From CAYRVF01 sp964427535 (GTDB lineage: Bacteria; Chloroflexota; Ktedonobacteria; Ktedonobacterales; JADMIN01): a stretch of DNA of 28,811 bases. Below the pieces are notes generated by a model. The model worked only from the letters and a program-made list of their open reading frames with translations. It had not been told where the DNA came from and did no database searches. Of the stretch, positions 1-5,785 are shown in pieces (within the stretch, counting starts at the first letter, position 1; every line of letters starts with the position of its first letter). A program made the translations under genes and the position numbers. The stretch spans positions 1 to 28,811 of the forward strand of contig CAYRVF010000073.1 in NCBI GenBank assembly GCA_964427535.1, given 5' to 3'.

Positions 1-13
1 AGGAGGAATGCGC

Positions 14-158
14 CATTATAGAGGCCTCATCCCCCCCGGCCTCCTTCCCCTTGCGAGGGGAAGGGGGAGTCGCGCTCGTGGCCTTCGGGCAACCCGCGTG
101 CCCCACGATCTCCCCTCTCCCCGCAGAGAGAGGGGCCGGGGGTGAGGCCCCTATAATG
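14..158. repeat. MITE-like element with ~25-base terminal inverted repeats
   Basis: The left end (14-41) and right end (134-158) are near-perfect inverted copies of one another, both carrying CATTATAG, GGCCTCA and a C-run before GGCC. They differ only by a few substitutions and two extra C in the left arm. Between them sit two further hairpins: 9-base arms at 43-51/56-64 and 8-base arms at 112-119/128-135. Both belong to the G-rich-tailed repeat family found elsewhere in the window. The element holds no gene and starts about 50 bases past the end of the tail-protein gene at 208. It could be a miniature inverted-repeat element or a nested transcription terminator; no clear target-site duplication was seen. 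Confidence 0.6.
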
Positions 159-207
159 TCGAGGAGCCAGCATTCTCGCCCATCATCACCCCACCTGCCG
201 CTCTTTG

Positions 208-783
208 TCATACGACCCGCCCACCCACGAGGTTCCACTGCTGGCGCACCCACCAGCGCGCCTCATAGCAGCGATACTCGACACCCGCCACCTGCTCGTA
301 GCAGAGGCCGCGTCCTGCCTTCGCCTCGCTCGCGACGACACTCGCGAGTGTGCCGCCCAGCCGCTCATGCCGCAGTAGCGCGGGCCAGAGCGCGTCGCGG
401 ATGGCGAGTGTCTGCTGCTCGCCAGCGTACCAGTCGACGCGCATATCCACGTAGATGCGCACCAACGCCTCGAACTCCGCCGTCACACGACCCGCGTAGC
501 CCGCCAGCGCGACGTTCTCCCGCTCAGATGGCAGCCAGATGCGACACTGCGGGAGATACACGTCGGCGAAGTCTTTGGGCTGGCCGACGAAGACCGCGTT
601 CGCGACGCCGTAACGACTCGCGTCGGCTGGCGAGAGTGCGGCGAAGGGCGAGACGCCACCGACCAGGCACTCCGTCAGCACAATCTGTCGCATTGCCTCC
701 AATGCCGCGAAGGTGCCCTGCTGAGTGGGCAGGGCCACCGCTGGAACGAGCTGCTGTGACTGTCCGCCTCCCGGTCCCGACAT
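208..783 (-). CDS. phage tail-terminator / tail-completion-like protein
   Basis: A 191-residue soluble protein. The Gly/Gln-rich N-terminus is followed by an alpha/beta body containing a helical ALEAMRQIVLTE segment, a segment with a conserved-looking GQPKDFADVYLPQ, and a Trp-rich C-terminal stretch (ARWWVRQQWNL). Length and position fit the small proteins that cap the head or tail tube after the connector and adaptor genes in siphophage modules; this is inferred from position and general style, not from a recognised signature. It is the last phage-type gene in the window and starts 3 bases after the stop of the adaptor gene at 787, so the two are almost certainly cotranscribed and translationally linked. 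Downstream lies the inverted-repeat element at 14-158. Confidence 0.5.
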   Translation of the reverse strand: MSGPGGGQSQQLVPAVALPTQQGTFAALEAMRQIVLTECLVGGVSPFAALSPADASRYGVANAVFVGQPKDFADVYLPQCRIWLPSERENVALAGYAGRVTAEFEALVRIYVDMRVDWYAGEQQTLAIRDALWPALLRHERLGGTLASVVASEAKAGRGLCYEQVAGVEYRCYEARWWVRQQWNLVGGRVV

Positions 784-786
784 CGG

Positions 787-1104
787 TTAGCCTCCCACCA
801 CGCGCTCGCACAGCGCCTCCTGGTGGTCATCCTCGAACGTCTCGACGGCCCCCACCACACGATATTTCGCCGCGCTGCCCGTCTCCGGGTCCGCCAGCGT
901 CTCGTCGAAGAGCACGTCGCGCCGCCGCAACGGAATCCCCGGTATGCCCTGTGTCGTATACACCCACACCCGGTCGACCGGGCGCCCGCCTTGCAGATCG
1001 GCGCGCTCCACATCCTCCGCCGATACTGCCTCGATCAAGACCGCGACGCCCCGCGCCACAATCGTCCCCTCCGGACGCTCCACTCGCACCGTCGTCGTCC
1101 GCAT
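787..1104 (-). CDS. head-tail adaptor-like phage protein
   Basis: A 105-residue protein. A longer open frame exists upstream, but the chosen ATG at 1104 has a purine-rich GGGGAG about 8 bases upstream and avoids an Arg-rich, unconvincing N-terminal extension. The body is mostly beta: an opening strand with TTTVRVERPEGT, a VYTTQGIPGIPLRRRD segment and a late AKYRVVGAVETFED strand. This resembles the small barrel-like head-tail joining proteins (HK97 gp9 / SPP1 gp16 type) in size and pattern, where the last strand often describes a measured value or boundary. It lies 71 bases downstream of the connector gene and 3 bases upstream of the tail protein, matching standard siphophage gene order. The family call is an inference. 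Confidence 0.5.
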   Translation of the reverse strand: MRTTTVRVERPEGTIVARGVAVLIEAVSAEDVERADLQGGRPVDRVWVYTTQGIPGIPLRRRDVLFDETLADPETGSAAKYRVVGAVETFEDDHQEALCERVVGG

Positions 1105-1175
1105 CCGCCCACTCCCCTGTTCTTCCCCACGTCCCCGGTCCGGTACGGCTCCCTCTCTGACATACGCCGCGTGTG

Positions 1176-2096
1176 TCACATCTCGCGGGAGCGATATGGC
1201 TCCAGCGCCGCCTTCGCGTGCAGCACGAGCAGCGAGTCGCCCGTCGGATCGACCCGTGGCCGGGCTTGCAGCTCGAACTTGCCCATCTTCACCACCGCTG
1301 CGCCGGTCGGATTCTTGCGCTGCGCCAGCAGGTCGCTCGTCACCCAGATGCACGCCTGCTGCACGTCGTACGGCACCGACCCCACCGCGATGCCCCCGAC
1401 ATAGGTGAGCACGATCCAGTGCCGGTGCGCCCGCGAGAGCCCTGCCAGCGAGAGCAGCGACGGAAGCTGTGCGCCGCCCGCGCTCGCCACCAGCAACGGC
1501 ACCTCCACGAGCCGTCCGGACGAGGGAATTTCGAGTCGCGAGGTGTCACAGTCCCACGCGGTGCCCGCGCCCGCCTCGATGGAAAGCGCCGCGACCGACT
1601 GCACCGGGAAATGCCCCGGCCGCACCGCGAGCACGCCGTCGCGATCCAGCCAGGCGCGCGAGCCGGGCATGCCCCAACGCTCCGTCCGGCTGAGGGCGAA
1701 GAGCGAGCGGTCCGCGCCCGCCCCCTGCTGGCAGTAGCTCTCGATCCATCCGCTGGCCCGCGCGATCGTCTCGGCCAGCGCGCCCGCGCTCCCCGCCTGG
1801 CTTGCGGAAACGCCCGCTGCGTGTACGAGCTGTGTGCCCGGTGCCGCGAGCGTGAGGTGCGTCGCGTCCGCCGCGCCCAGTACCTGCACCACCTCAGACG
1901 AGGGACCATCAAGCAGCCAGAGCGTTCCGGCGGCCCAATTCGCCGACGCGCCCACTGGCAGCATCGTCGCGCCCGCCGCCACGCTGGCTGTGAGAGTCGT
2001 ATTGAGGCCAAGCAGCGAGGCCGTCTCTTGATTCGTCGCCGCCCGCAGATACGTCGCTACGTCGATATAGGCCGAGAACCCGCTTCCTGTCGTCAT
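1176..2096 (-). CDS. phage head-tail connector-like protein
   Basis: A 306-residue protein. An N-terminal helical part (about 1-30) leads into a small beta module at about 35-95 rich in Ala, Thr and Gly (SEVVQVLGAAD, THLTLAAPGTQL), typical of phage structural proteins. The helix ASGWIESYCQQ (114-123) and the C-terminal block VLTYVGGIAVGSVPYDVQQA followed by DLLAQRKNPTGA (about 229-266) match the pattern of gp6-like connectors, in which helices pack in a ring below the portal. The ATG at 2096 has an AGAGG-type ribosome site. Its upstream region is shared with the divergent metal-sensor promoter at 2131, so regulation could be linked. There is no obvious frame damage. The call rests on motif style plus neighbours. 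Confidence 0.6.
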   Translation of the reverse strand: MTTGSGFSAYIDVATYLRAATNQETASLLGLNTTLTASVAAGATMLPVGASANWAAGTLWLLDGPSSEVVQVLGAADATHLTLAAPGTQLVHAAGVSASQAGSAGALAETIARASGWIESYCQQGAGADRSLFALSRTERWGMPGSRAWLDRDGVLAVRPGHFPVQSVAALSIEAGAGTAWDCDTSRLEIPSSGRLVEVPLLVASAGGAQLPSLLSLAGLSRAHRHWIVLTYVGGIAVGSVPYDVQQACIWVTSDLLAQRKNPTGAAVVKMGKFELQARPRVDPTGDSLLVLHAKAALEPYRSREM

Positions 2097-2130
2097 CCGC
2101 CACCTCTCTCCCCTTCCCCACCAGCGCCCC

Positions 2131-2161
2131 TTGACCTTCCAGCGAGAGGAAGGTGTACTCT
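2131..2161 (+). promoter_or_regulatory. MerR-type operator-promoter
   Basis: The -35 box TTGACC (2131-2136) and -10-like TACTCT (2156-2161) are separated by 19 bases, the over-long spacer typical of MerR-activated promoters. Filling the spacer is a perfect inverted repeat, ACCTTCC (2134-2140), 7 bases, GGAAGGT (2148-2154). From memory these half-sites and their spacing match the CueR operator of E. coli copA. The promoter drives the regulator itself and the overlapping cysteine-rich peptide. The divergent phage connector gene begins 35 bases away on the other strand. Confidence 0.85.
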
Positions 2162-2191
2162 ATGCTCCCGAGAGGAGGCTACGAGAGCACC

Positions 2192-2713
2192 ATGCACGCA
2201 TACAGCTCGAACGAGGACAGACGTGCCCTCGACGATAGTCTGACTGTCGGGCAGGCCGCGCACCTGACCGGCATCTCAGCCAAGGCGATTCGCTACTACG
2301 AACACATCGGCGTGCTGCCACGTCCGGCGCGTTCGCCCAACTCGTACCGGCGCTACGGCACGGCGGACCTCAATCGCCTGAACCTGCTGCGTCGCATTCG
2401 CCTGCTCGGCGTCCCTCTCTCGACCGCGAAGGCGCTCCTGGCGGGCACACCGGACGCACGATGCGCCGAGGTGCGCGATGATCTGCTCGCGTTGGTCGAC
2501 CAGCGCCTGCACGCCATCGACCAGGAAATCGCCGAGCTCCAGACGCTCCGCGCCGAGGTGCGCCGCTACCAGCAATCGCTCGCGATGTGTCATCCCGACG
2601 CGAGCGTCTCGTTCAGTTCCTGTGACGATATCTCGTGCGTCACCCGTTCAGGCGGCGCACAGCTCGAAGACGTATTGGAGGAAATCCATGCCTGTTGTCA
2701 TGAACACGAGTGA
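2192..2713 (+). CDS. MerR-family metal-responsive regulator
   Basis: A 173-residue regulator. The winged helix-turn-helix spans about residues 17-85 (LTVGQAAHLTGISAKAIRYY, then a wing with SYRRYGTADL), followed by a long dimerisation helix (about 100-132) and a metal-binding tail. Cysteines at 91, 133, 144 and 149 plus a terminal Cys168-Cys169-His-Glu-His-Glu form the probable sensor. Cys91 sits where divalent-metal sensors (ZntR, MerR) have cysteine and Cu(I) sensors (CueR) have serine, which argues for Zn, Cd, Pb or Hg. In-frame GTG (2153) and ATG (2162) codons lie within or next to the promoter; ATG 2192 follows AGGAGG at 2173-2178 and the expected transcription start, so it is preferred. 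The gene overlaps the metallothionein-like ORF by 26 bases, implying coordinated expression. Its exact metal cannot be read from the sequence. Confidence 0.9.
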   Translation: MHAYSSNEDRRALDDSLTVGQAAHLTGISAKAIRYYEHIGVLPRPARSPNSYRRYGTADLNRLNLLRRIRLLGVPLSTAKALLAGTPDARCAEVRDDLLALVDQRLHAIDQEIAELQTLRAEVRRYQQSLAMCHPDASVSFSSCDDISCVTRSGGAQLEDVLEEIHACCHEHE

Positions 2714-2780
2714 CCGCTACCAGGGCTGCGGCTGCGACGACGAAGGCTGCCAGTGCGGCTGCCCGGAGTGCGGCTGCTGA
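2688..2780 (+). CDS. 30-residue metallothionein-like Cys-rich peptide
   Basis: A very small gene starting inside the last codons of the MerR gene. GGAGG (2677-2681) lies 6 bases before the ATG, an excellent ribosome site buried in the upstream coding region. The product has seven cysteines in its last 17 residues (14, 16, 21, 23, 25, 28, 30), arranged as repeated Cys-x-Cys plus one Cys-x-x-Cys, with Gly, Asp and Glu spacers and no hydrophobic core. This is the composition of metallothioneins, which chelate Zn, Cd or Cu(I) through thiolate clusters in the cytoplasm. The N-terminal dozen residues are ordinary. Overlap with a metal-sensing regulator on one operon makes metal buffering the obvious role. 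It is shorter than the known SmtA or MymT families, and I do not recognise a named family. A start at the inner Met5 is possible but poorly spaced. Confidence 0.8.
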   Translation: MPVVMNTSDRYQGCGCDDEGCQCGCPECGC

Positions 2781-2814
2781 TAGCCTAAACACGTCACACC
2801 TGGCGTCGCATCGG

Positions 2815-2845
2815 TCGGATGGCAGGGCGCCCTGCTGTCCGATTT
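2815..2845 (+). terminator. hairpin terminator after the MerR/metallothionein operon
   Basis: A 28-base palindrome with arms at 2815-2828 and 2829-2842 (TCGGA outside, CAGGGC at the centre, two mismatched positions) is followed by TTT. It lies 35 bases past the stop of the Cys-rich peptide and before the convergent small membrane gene. The T-tract is short, so termination efficiency is uncertain. Confidence 0.55.
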
Positions 2846-2882
2846 CACCGACCGCCAGGACTCACGCGAACGGCGGGGCATA

Positions 2883-3194
2883 TCAGCGACCAGCGGATGG
2901 CTCATTCGCAGTCGCGCCGCCTCCACTCCCGCCCGGCAGCGGCGGATCGGCTTGCGCCGAGGCATACTTCGTCACGCCCAAGCCCATCGCCAGCAAGAAC
3001 GCCGAAAGAAACGTGTGCAGCACGCTGCCCCACGGCACAACCGTCAGATCGGGCTGGTTGAGCAACGGCAGCGCCGCCTGCGCCGCACTCAGCAGTGCGC
3101 CATACACCATCACCGAGAGAAACCGCAGCACCGCCCGCTCCATCGGCGTCAGGTTTGCGTTCGCCGCAGCCCGGGCAAACATCGCCATTGCCAT
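2883..3194 (-). CDS. small two-helix membrane protein (holin-like or host)
   Basis: Taken from ATG 3194, this is a protein of about 103 residues; downstream ATGs at 3188 and 3182 are equally possible because GGAGGAGGAGAGG (3195-3207) precedes all three. It has two hydrophobic segments, VLRFLSVMVYGALLSAAQAA and SVLHTFLSAFLLAMGLGVTKY, and a Pro/Gly-rich hydrophilic tail. Size, two helices and position inside a phage head module are compatible with a holin or a phage accessory membrane protein, but there is no specific signature and no endolysin next to it. Upstream is the long hairpin at 3234-3286; downstream it converges on the metal cassette. Function is not recognised. Confidence 0.65.
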   Translation of the reverse strand: MAMAMFARAAANANLTPMERAVLRFLSVMVYGALLSAAQAALPLLNQPDLTVVPWGSVLHTFLSAFLLAMGLGVTKYASAQADPPLPGGSGGGATANEPSAGR

Positions 3195-3233
3195 CCTCTC
3201 CTCCTCCACAACTCAATCCCCACACGCAGACAC

Positions 3234-3286
3234 AAGACGGCGCCGCCTCCACTCCCCTTGGTAGAGAATGGAAGCGGCGCCGTCTT
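3234..3286 (-). repeat. long hairpin, copy 1 of a paired repeat
   Basis: Perfect 13-base arms AAGACGGCGCCGC (3234-3246) and its complement (3274-3286) enclose a 27-base loop whose sides also pair over most positions, giving an almost continuous 53-base hairpin. The flank TTCAGGCTCACCGC is shared with the second copy at 7267-7313. It sits between the YggT-like gene and the ribosome site of the small membrane gene. On the minus strand it is followed by TCTTGTGT, a weak T-tract, so it may terminate the YggT transcript or act in the leader of the next gene. Confidence 0.7.
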
Positions 3287-3327
3287 CAGGCTCACCGCTC
3301 GCTACATCACCCGCGAAAACGCGGGCC

Positions 3328-3849
3328 CTACACCCTCGCGGTCGGCCGTGAGGCAATCTCGATCACCTTCACGATGCCCCATGCCAGCAATGCGTAGACG
3401 ATCATCGCCAGGATCGCGGCCCAATCCAGCACGCTCGAATTGTAGGCGTGGTTCGGGAAGACGCCGTCGAACGGTGCGACGAACGGCCCCGTGATCCCAT
3501 AGATCAGGCTCGAGAAGCCCGCCGACGGATTCGCCGCGAGCAGCCGCAGGATGAAGCGAATGACCAGCAGCGTTTCGAGGATGCCGAGAATCAGATACAC
3601 GATCTGCGCCGCGCGATACGCTGGACTCACCGCCGGCGTCACCACGCCGCGGCGCACCGGCTGCACCGGACGCTCTACATACTGCTGCTCGACATACTGC
3701 TGCGGATAGGCCGGCTGCGACGGATACGCGCGGTTCGGCTCCAGTGGCGGCACTGGCTCCACTGGCTGCTGCTCGACAGGGCGAGCGGGCACGCCATCCT
3801 GCACCGGCACAGTCGGGTCGTCGTACTCAGATTCAGGATATCGCTGCAT
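3328..3849 (-). CDS. YggT family membrane protein
   Basis: A 173-residue protein. The N-terminal half (1-75) is disordered, Pro/Gln/Val-rich, with repeated PYPQQYVEQQYVE-like units. The C-terminal half is a YggT-type domain: a first membrane helix at about 83-104 (VYLILGILETLLVIRFILRL), the conserved loop with GPFVAPFDGVF, and a second helix at about 141-164. YggT proteins sit in the cytoplasmic membrane and are often linked to cell division or osmotic homeostasis, with no firm biochemical role. The long Pro/Gln-rich cytoplasmic extension is typical of Chloroflexota versions. A 6-base stem with AAAA loop (3310-3325) lies right after the stop. Its presence between phage capsid and connector genes is odd and suggests a host gene captured in, or separating, the phage remnants. 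Confidence 0.8.
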   Translation of the reverse strand: MQRYPESEYDDPTVPVQDGVPARPVEQQPVEPVPPLEPNRAYPSQPAYPQQYVEQQYVERPVQPVRRGVVTPAVSPAYRAAQIVYLILGILETLLVIRFILRLLAANPSAGFSSLIYGITGPFVAPFDGVFPNHAYNSSVLDWAAILAMIVYALLAWGIVKVIEIASRPTARV

Positions 3850-4087
3850 AACTCCTCCTCCGAGCCGCGCAGCCTGGCAGGCATCCAGACGGGAGTTCCA
3901 CCACTGCCCCTGCCCACCATCGCGTCCTGTCTCGCGTCCCTCCTCCTGTGATCTCCGGTCCCCACGACCGGCCGACGAGAGGGCACCGCAATCGGCTCGC
4001 TCGTTATAAACGCAGAGATCGTGCCAAGACGTCGGGCCGGGCGTGATGGCGGCTCATGACAGGCATTCGATGATACCTGCCGCTCGC

Positions 4088-5608
4088 TTAGAAGCTCGGA
4101 TATACACCTCTCAGTAGCCCCAGGCCGCCGAGGAAATACACCTTGACCGTCTCATCCACGTAATCCGCGAACCGGAAATTGCTGTCCGTCACCGCGAAAT
4201 CTACGCCCCAGTATTCCTGGTTCGTCTCCACCTCGATGGCGTTGCTGATCTCTGGCACCGGGAAGGGCATCGAGAGCGGCAAGAAGAGGATATGCCCCTG
4301 CGGGCAGTAGCGATCCAGAATGATCGGCATCTCTTTGCCGGTGCTCTTATTGAGGTAGCGCGTGACGCGATACTGTGCCGTGAGGTGCCCCTGGTCGGCG
4401 CTCTCGCCCGCCTGCACCACGTAGCGCAGTTGCCCCGCGCCCACGACGAGATTGGTCAGTCGCACGTTATCCAGTGGATTCATGACGATGTAGTCAGGAT
4501 CGCCCGCCGCCTGCAGATACATCCCCGCGAGCAGGTTGTCGATATCCGCCAGCGCGAGCTTGCCCGATGCGTCGGCCGGTTGTGCCACCTGCGCGCCGAG
4601 GCTCGCGCCGTTCGCCGTGGTGGCATTGTTCAGCGCCTGCGCGATAATGCCGTCCCACATCAGGGGGTTGCCCGACCCGTCGACAAACGTCTTCGCCGAG
4701 TTGCTGGCGACGCTAGAGAGCGCCGTGCCGCTCGTCGCGGGCGCAGCAGTCAGCGTCAGCGGAATCACCGCCGGATTCACCTCGCCGGAGGGCATCACCG
4801 TCGCGCCGTCGGCCAGCGTCACCGCCGCGCCGATCGAGGGCTGCACCGCGTTAGCGCCTGAGATACCCGCCTGCAGCCATGCCGCCCCGTCCCCCGGATA
4901 GCTCGCGCCCGAGGCGACATAGACGTTGTACTGCGTCGCGTTCGGCACGGTGAAGACCGTGATCGTGAGCATCGAGGTGCTGCCCGTCGTCGTCACCTTC
5001 GTCGCGGCGGACGGTGTCGTCTCGCCCTGCGCGTTCTTCGCCGTCACCTTCACCCAGAACGTCCCCGCCGCGAGCGTGCCGCCGGTCGCGCTCGCCGCCA
5101 CCACTGGCGCGGGCGGCGTCATCAGCAGCGTGGAAGCCGTGAGCAGCCAGCGCTCCTCGGTCATCTTGAGCTGATAGAGCAGCTCGGCCACCCGTCGCGC
5201 CCGCACGTCCGCTTCGAGCGAGCGTCCGCGCCACTGCGCCTGAAAGCTCACCGAGTTCATCAGCCCGATGGTCTGCAGCGTATTCTGCAGCGACGCGACC
5301 GCGTACGTCACCTGGCTCGGCGTGCCGCCATCGGCAACCACGCCCCAGTTGCGCGCCGTGTCGAAGCTCGTGATCGCCTTCCAGTGGACGATGTCCACGC
5401 CCGCGCCACGCCGTCGCGGCAGCAGATTCACCAGAGGCGTAATCACCGGCACGATGACCTTCGCGGGCGCTTCGAGCTCGTAGCCCACCAGTCCGCTCGC
5501 CATCGTGACGGCCCGGCTCGTATCCGCCATCGCGTCGCGTACCAGCGCCACCGTCTCGTCGCTGATCGTCGTGCCCATCGCGCCCGTCGAGATTGTTCCA
5601 GCCGCCAT
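4088..5608 (-). CDS. HK97-type phage major capsid protein with Ig-like insertion
   Basis: A 506-residue protein from ATG 5608, which has GGAGGAG 8 bases upstream; an in-frame upstream ATG at 5665 lacks such a site. Residues 1-160 and 280-506 look like a shell protein: an N-terminal segment with acidic helices, P/A-domain-like stretches (PDYIVMNPLDNVRLTNLV, the late ILFLPLSMPFPVPE) and a C-terminal hydrophobic end. Between about 163 and 275 lies an FN3/Ig-like domain with alternating strands (GTFWVKVTAKNAQGE, ATQYNVYVAS), of a type often displayed on phage surfaces. The protein would assemble the procapsid and be processed by the protease encoded just upstream. Family assignment rests on size, context with the protease, and the inserted domain. 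Confidence 0.75.
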   Translation of the reverse strand: MAAGTISTGAMGTTISDETVALVRDAMADTSRAVTMASGLVGYELEAPAKVIVPVITPLVNLLPRRRGAGVDIVHWKAITSFDTARNWGVVADGGTPSQVTYAVASLQNTLQTIGLMNSVSFQAQWRGRSLEADVRARRVAELLYQLKMTEERWLLTASTLLMTPPAPVVAASATGGTLAAGTFWVKVTAKNAQGETTPSAATKVTTTGSTSMLTITVFTVPNATQYNVYVASGASYPGDGAAWLQAGISGANAVQPSIGAAVTLADGATVMPSGEVNPAVIPLTLTAAPATSGTALSSVASNSAKTFVDGSGNPLMWDGIIAQALNNATTANGASLGAQVAQPADASGKLALADIDNLLAGMYLQAAGDPDYIVMNPLDNVRLTNLVVGAGQLRYVVQAGESADQGHLTAQYRVTRYLNKSTGKEMPIILDRYCPQGHILFLPLSMPFPVPEISNAIEVETNQEYWGVDFAVTDSNFRFADYVDETVKVYFLGGLGLLRGVYPSF

Positions 5609-5722
5609 CTCCCACTCCTCCTCCACACTCGTTCCCAATGTACGACTTGATGTACGACTTGCCACCCAACCTTCAATGCGCTTGACACCTATGCCGCCAG
5701 TGATAGCCTCCCGCAGCGGGTC

Positions 5723-5745
5723 GGGCGAGGCATGGCTCGCCCCTA
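5723..5745. repeat. imperfect copy of the GGGCGAGGCATG palindrome
   Basis: GGGCGAG (5723-5729) pairs with CTCGCCC (5736-5742), and the site reads like a decayed copy of the perfect 26-base palindrome at 17197-17222. It lies in the 177-base gap between the protease and capsid genes, next to a second stem (GCCAGG/CCTGGC, near 5769-5784) and a tandem repeat TGTACGACTTG at about 5639-5661. Confidence 0.55.
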
Positions 5746-5785
5746 CGGACGGGGCGTTTGAGGCGTCGTGCCAGGTGAGCCTGGC

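Noticed and set aside
51..1160. 369-codon plus-strand open frame across the first phage genes
   Set aside because: Pro/Arg/Ser-rich product crossing a repeat element; the minus-strand phage frames are far better supported.
3995..4035. Sigma54-like sequence TGGCACG-N4-CTGC on the minus strand upstream of the YggT-like gene
   Set aside because: The -12 element is imperfect, no activator site was seen and sigma54 is unusual in this type of organism; a TATAAC nearby lacks a good -35 box, so no promoter was annotated.
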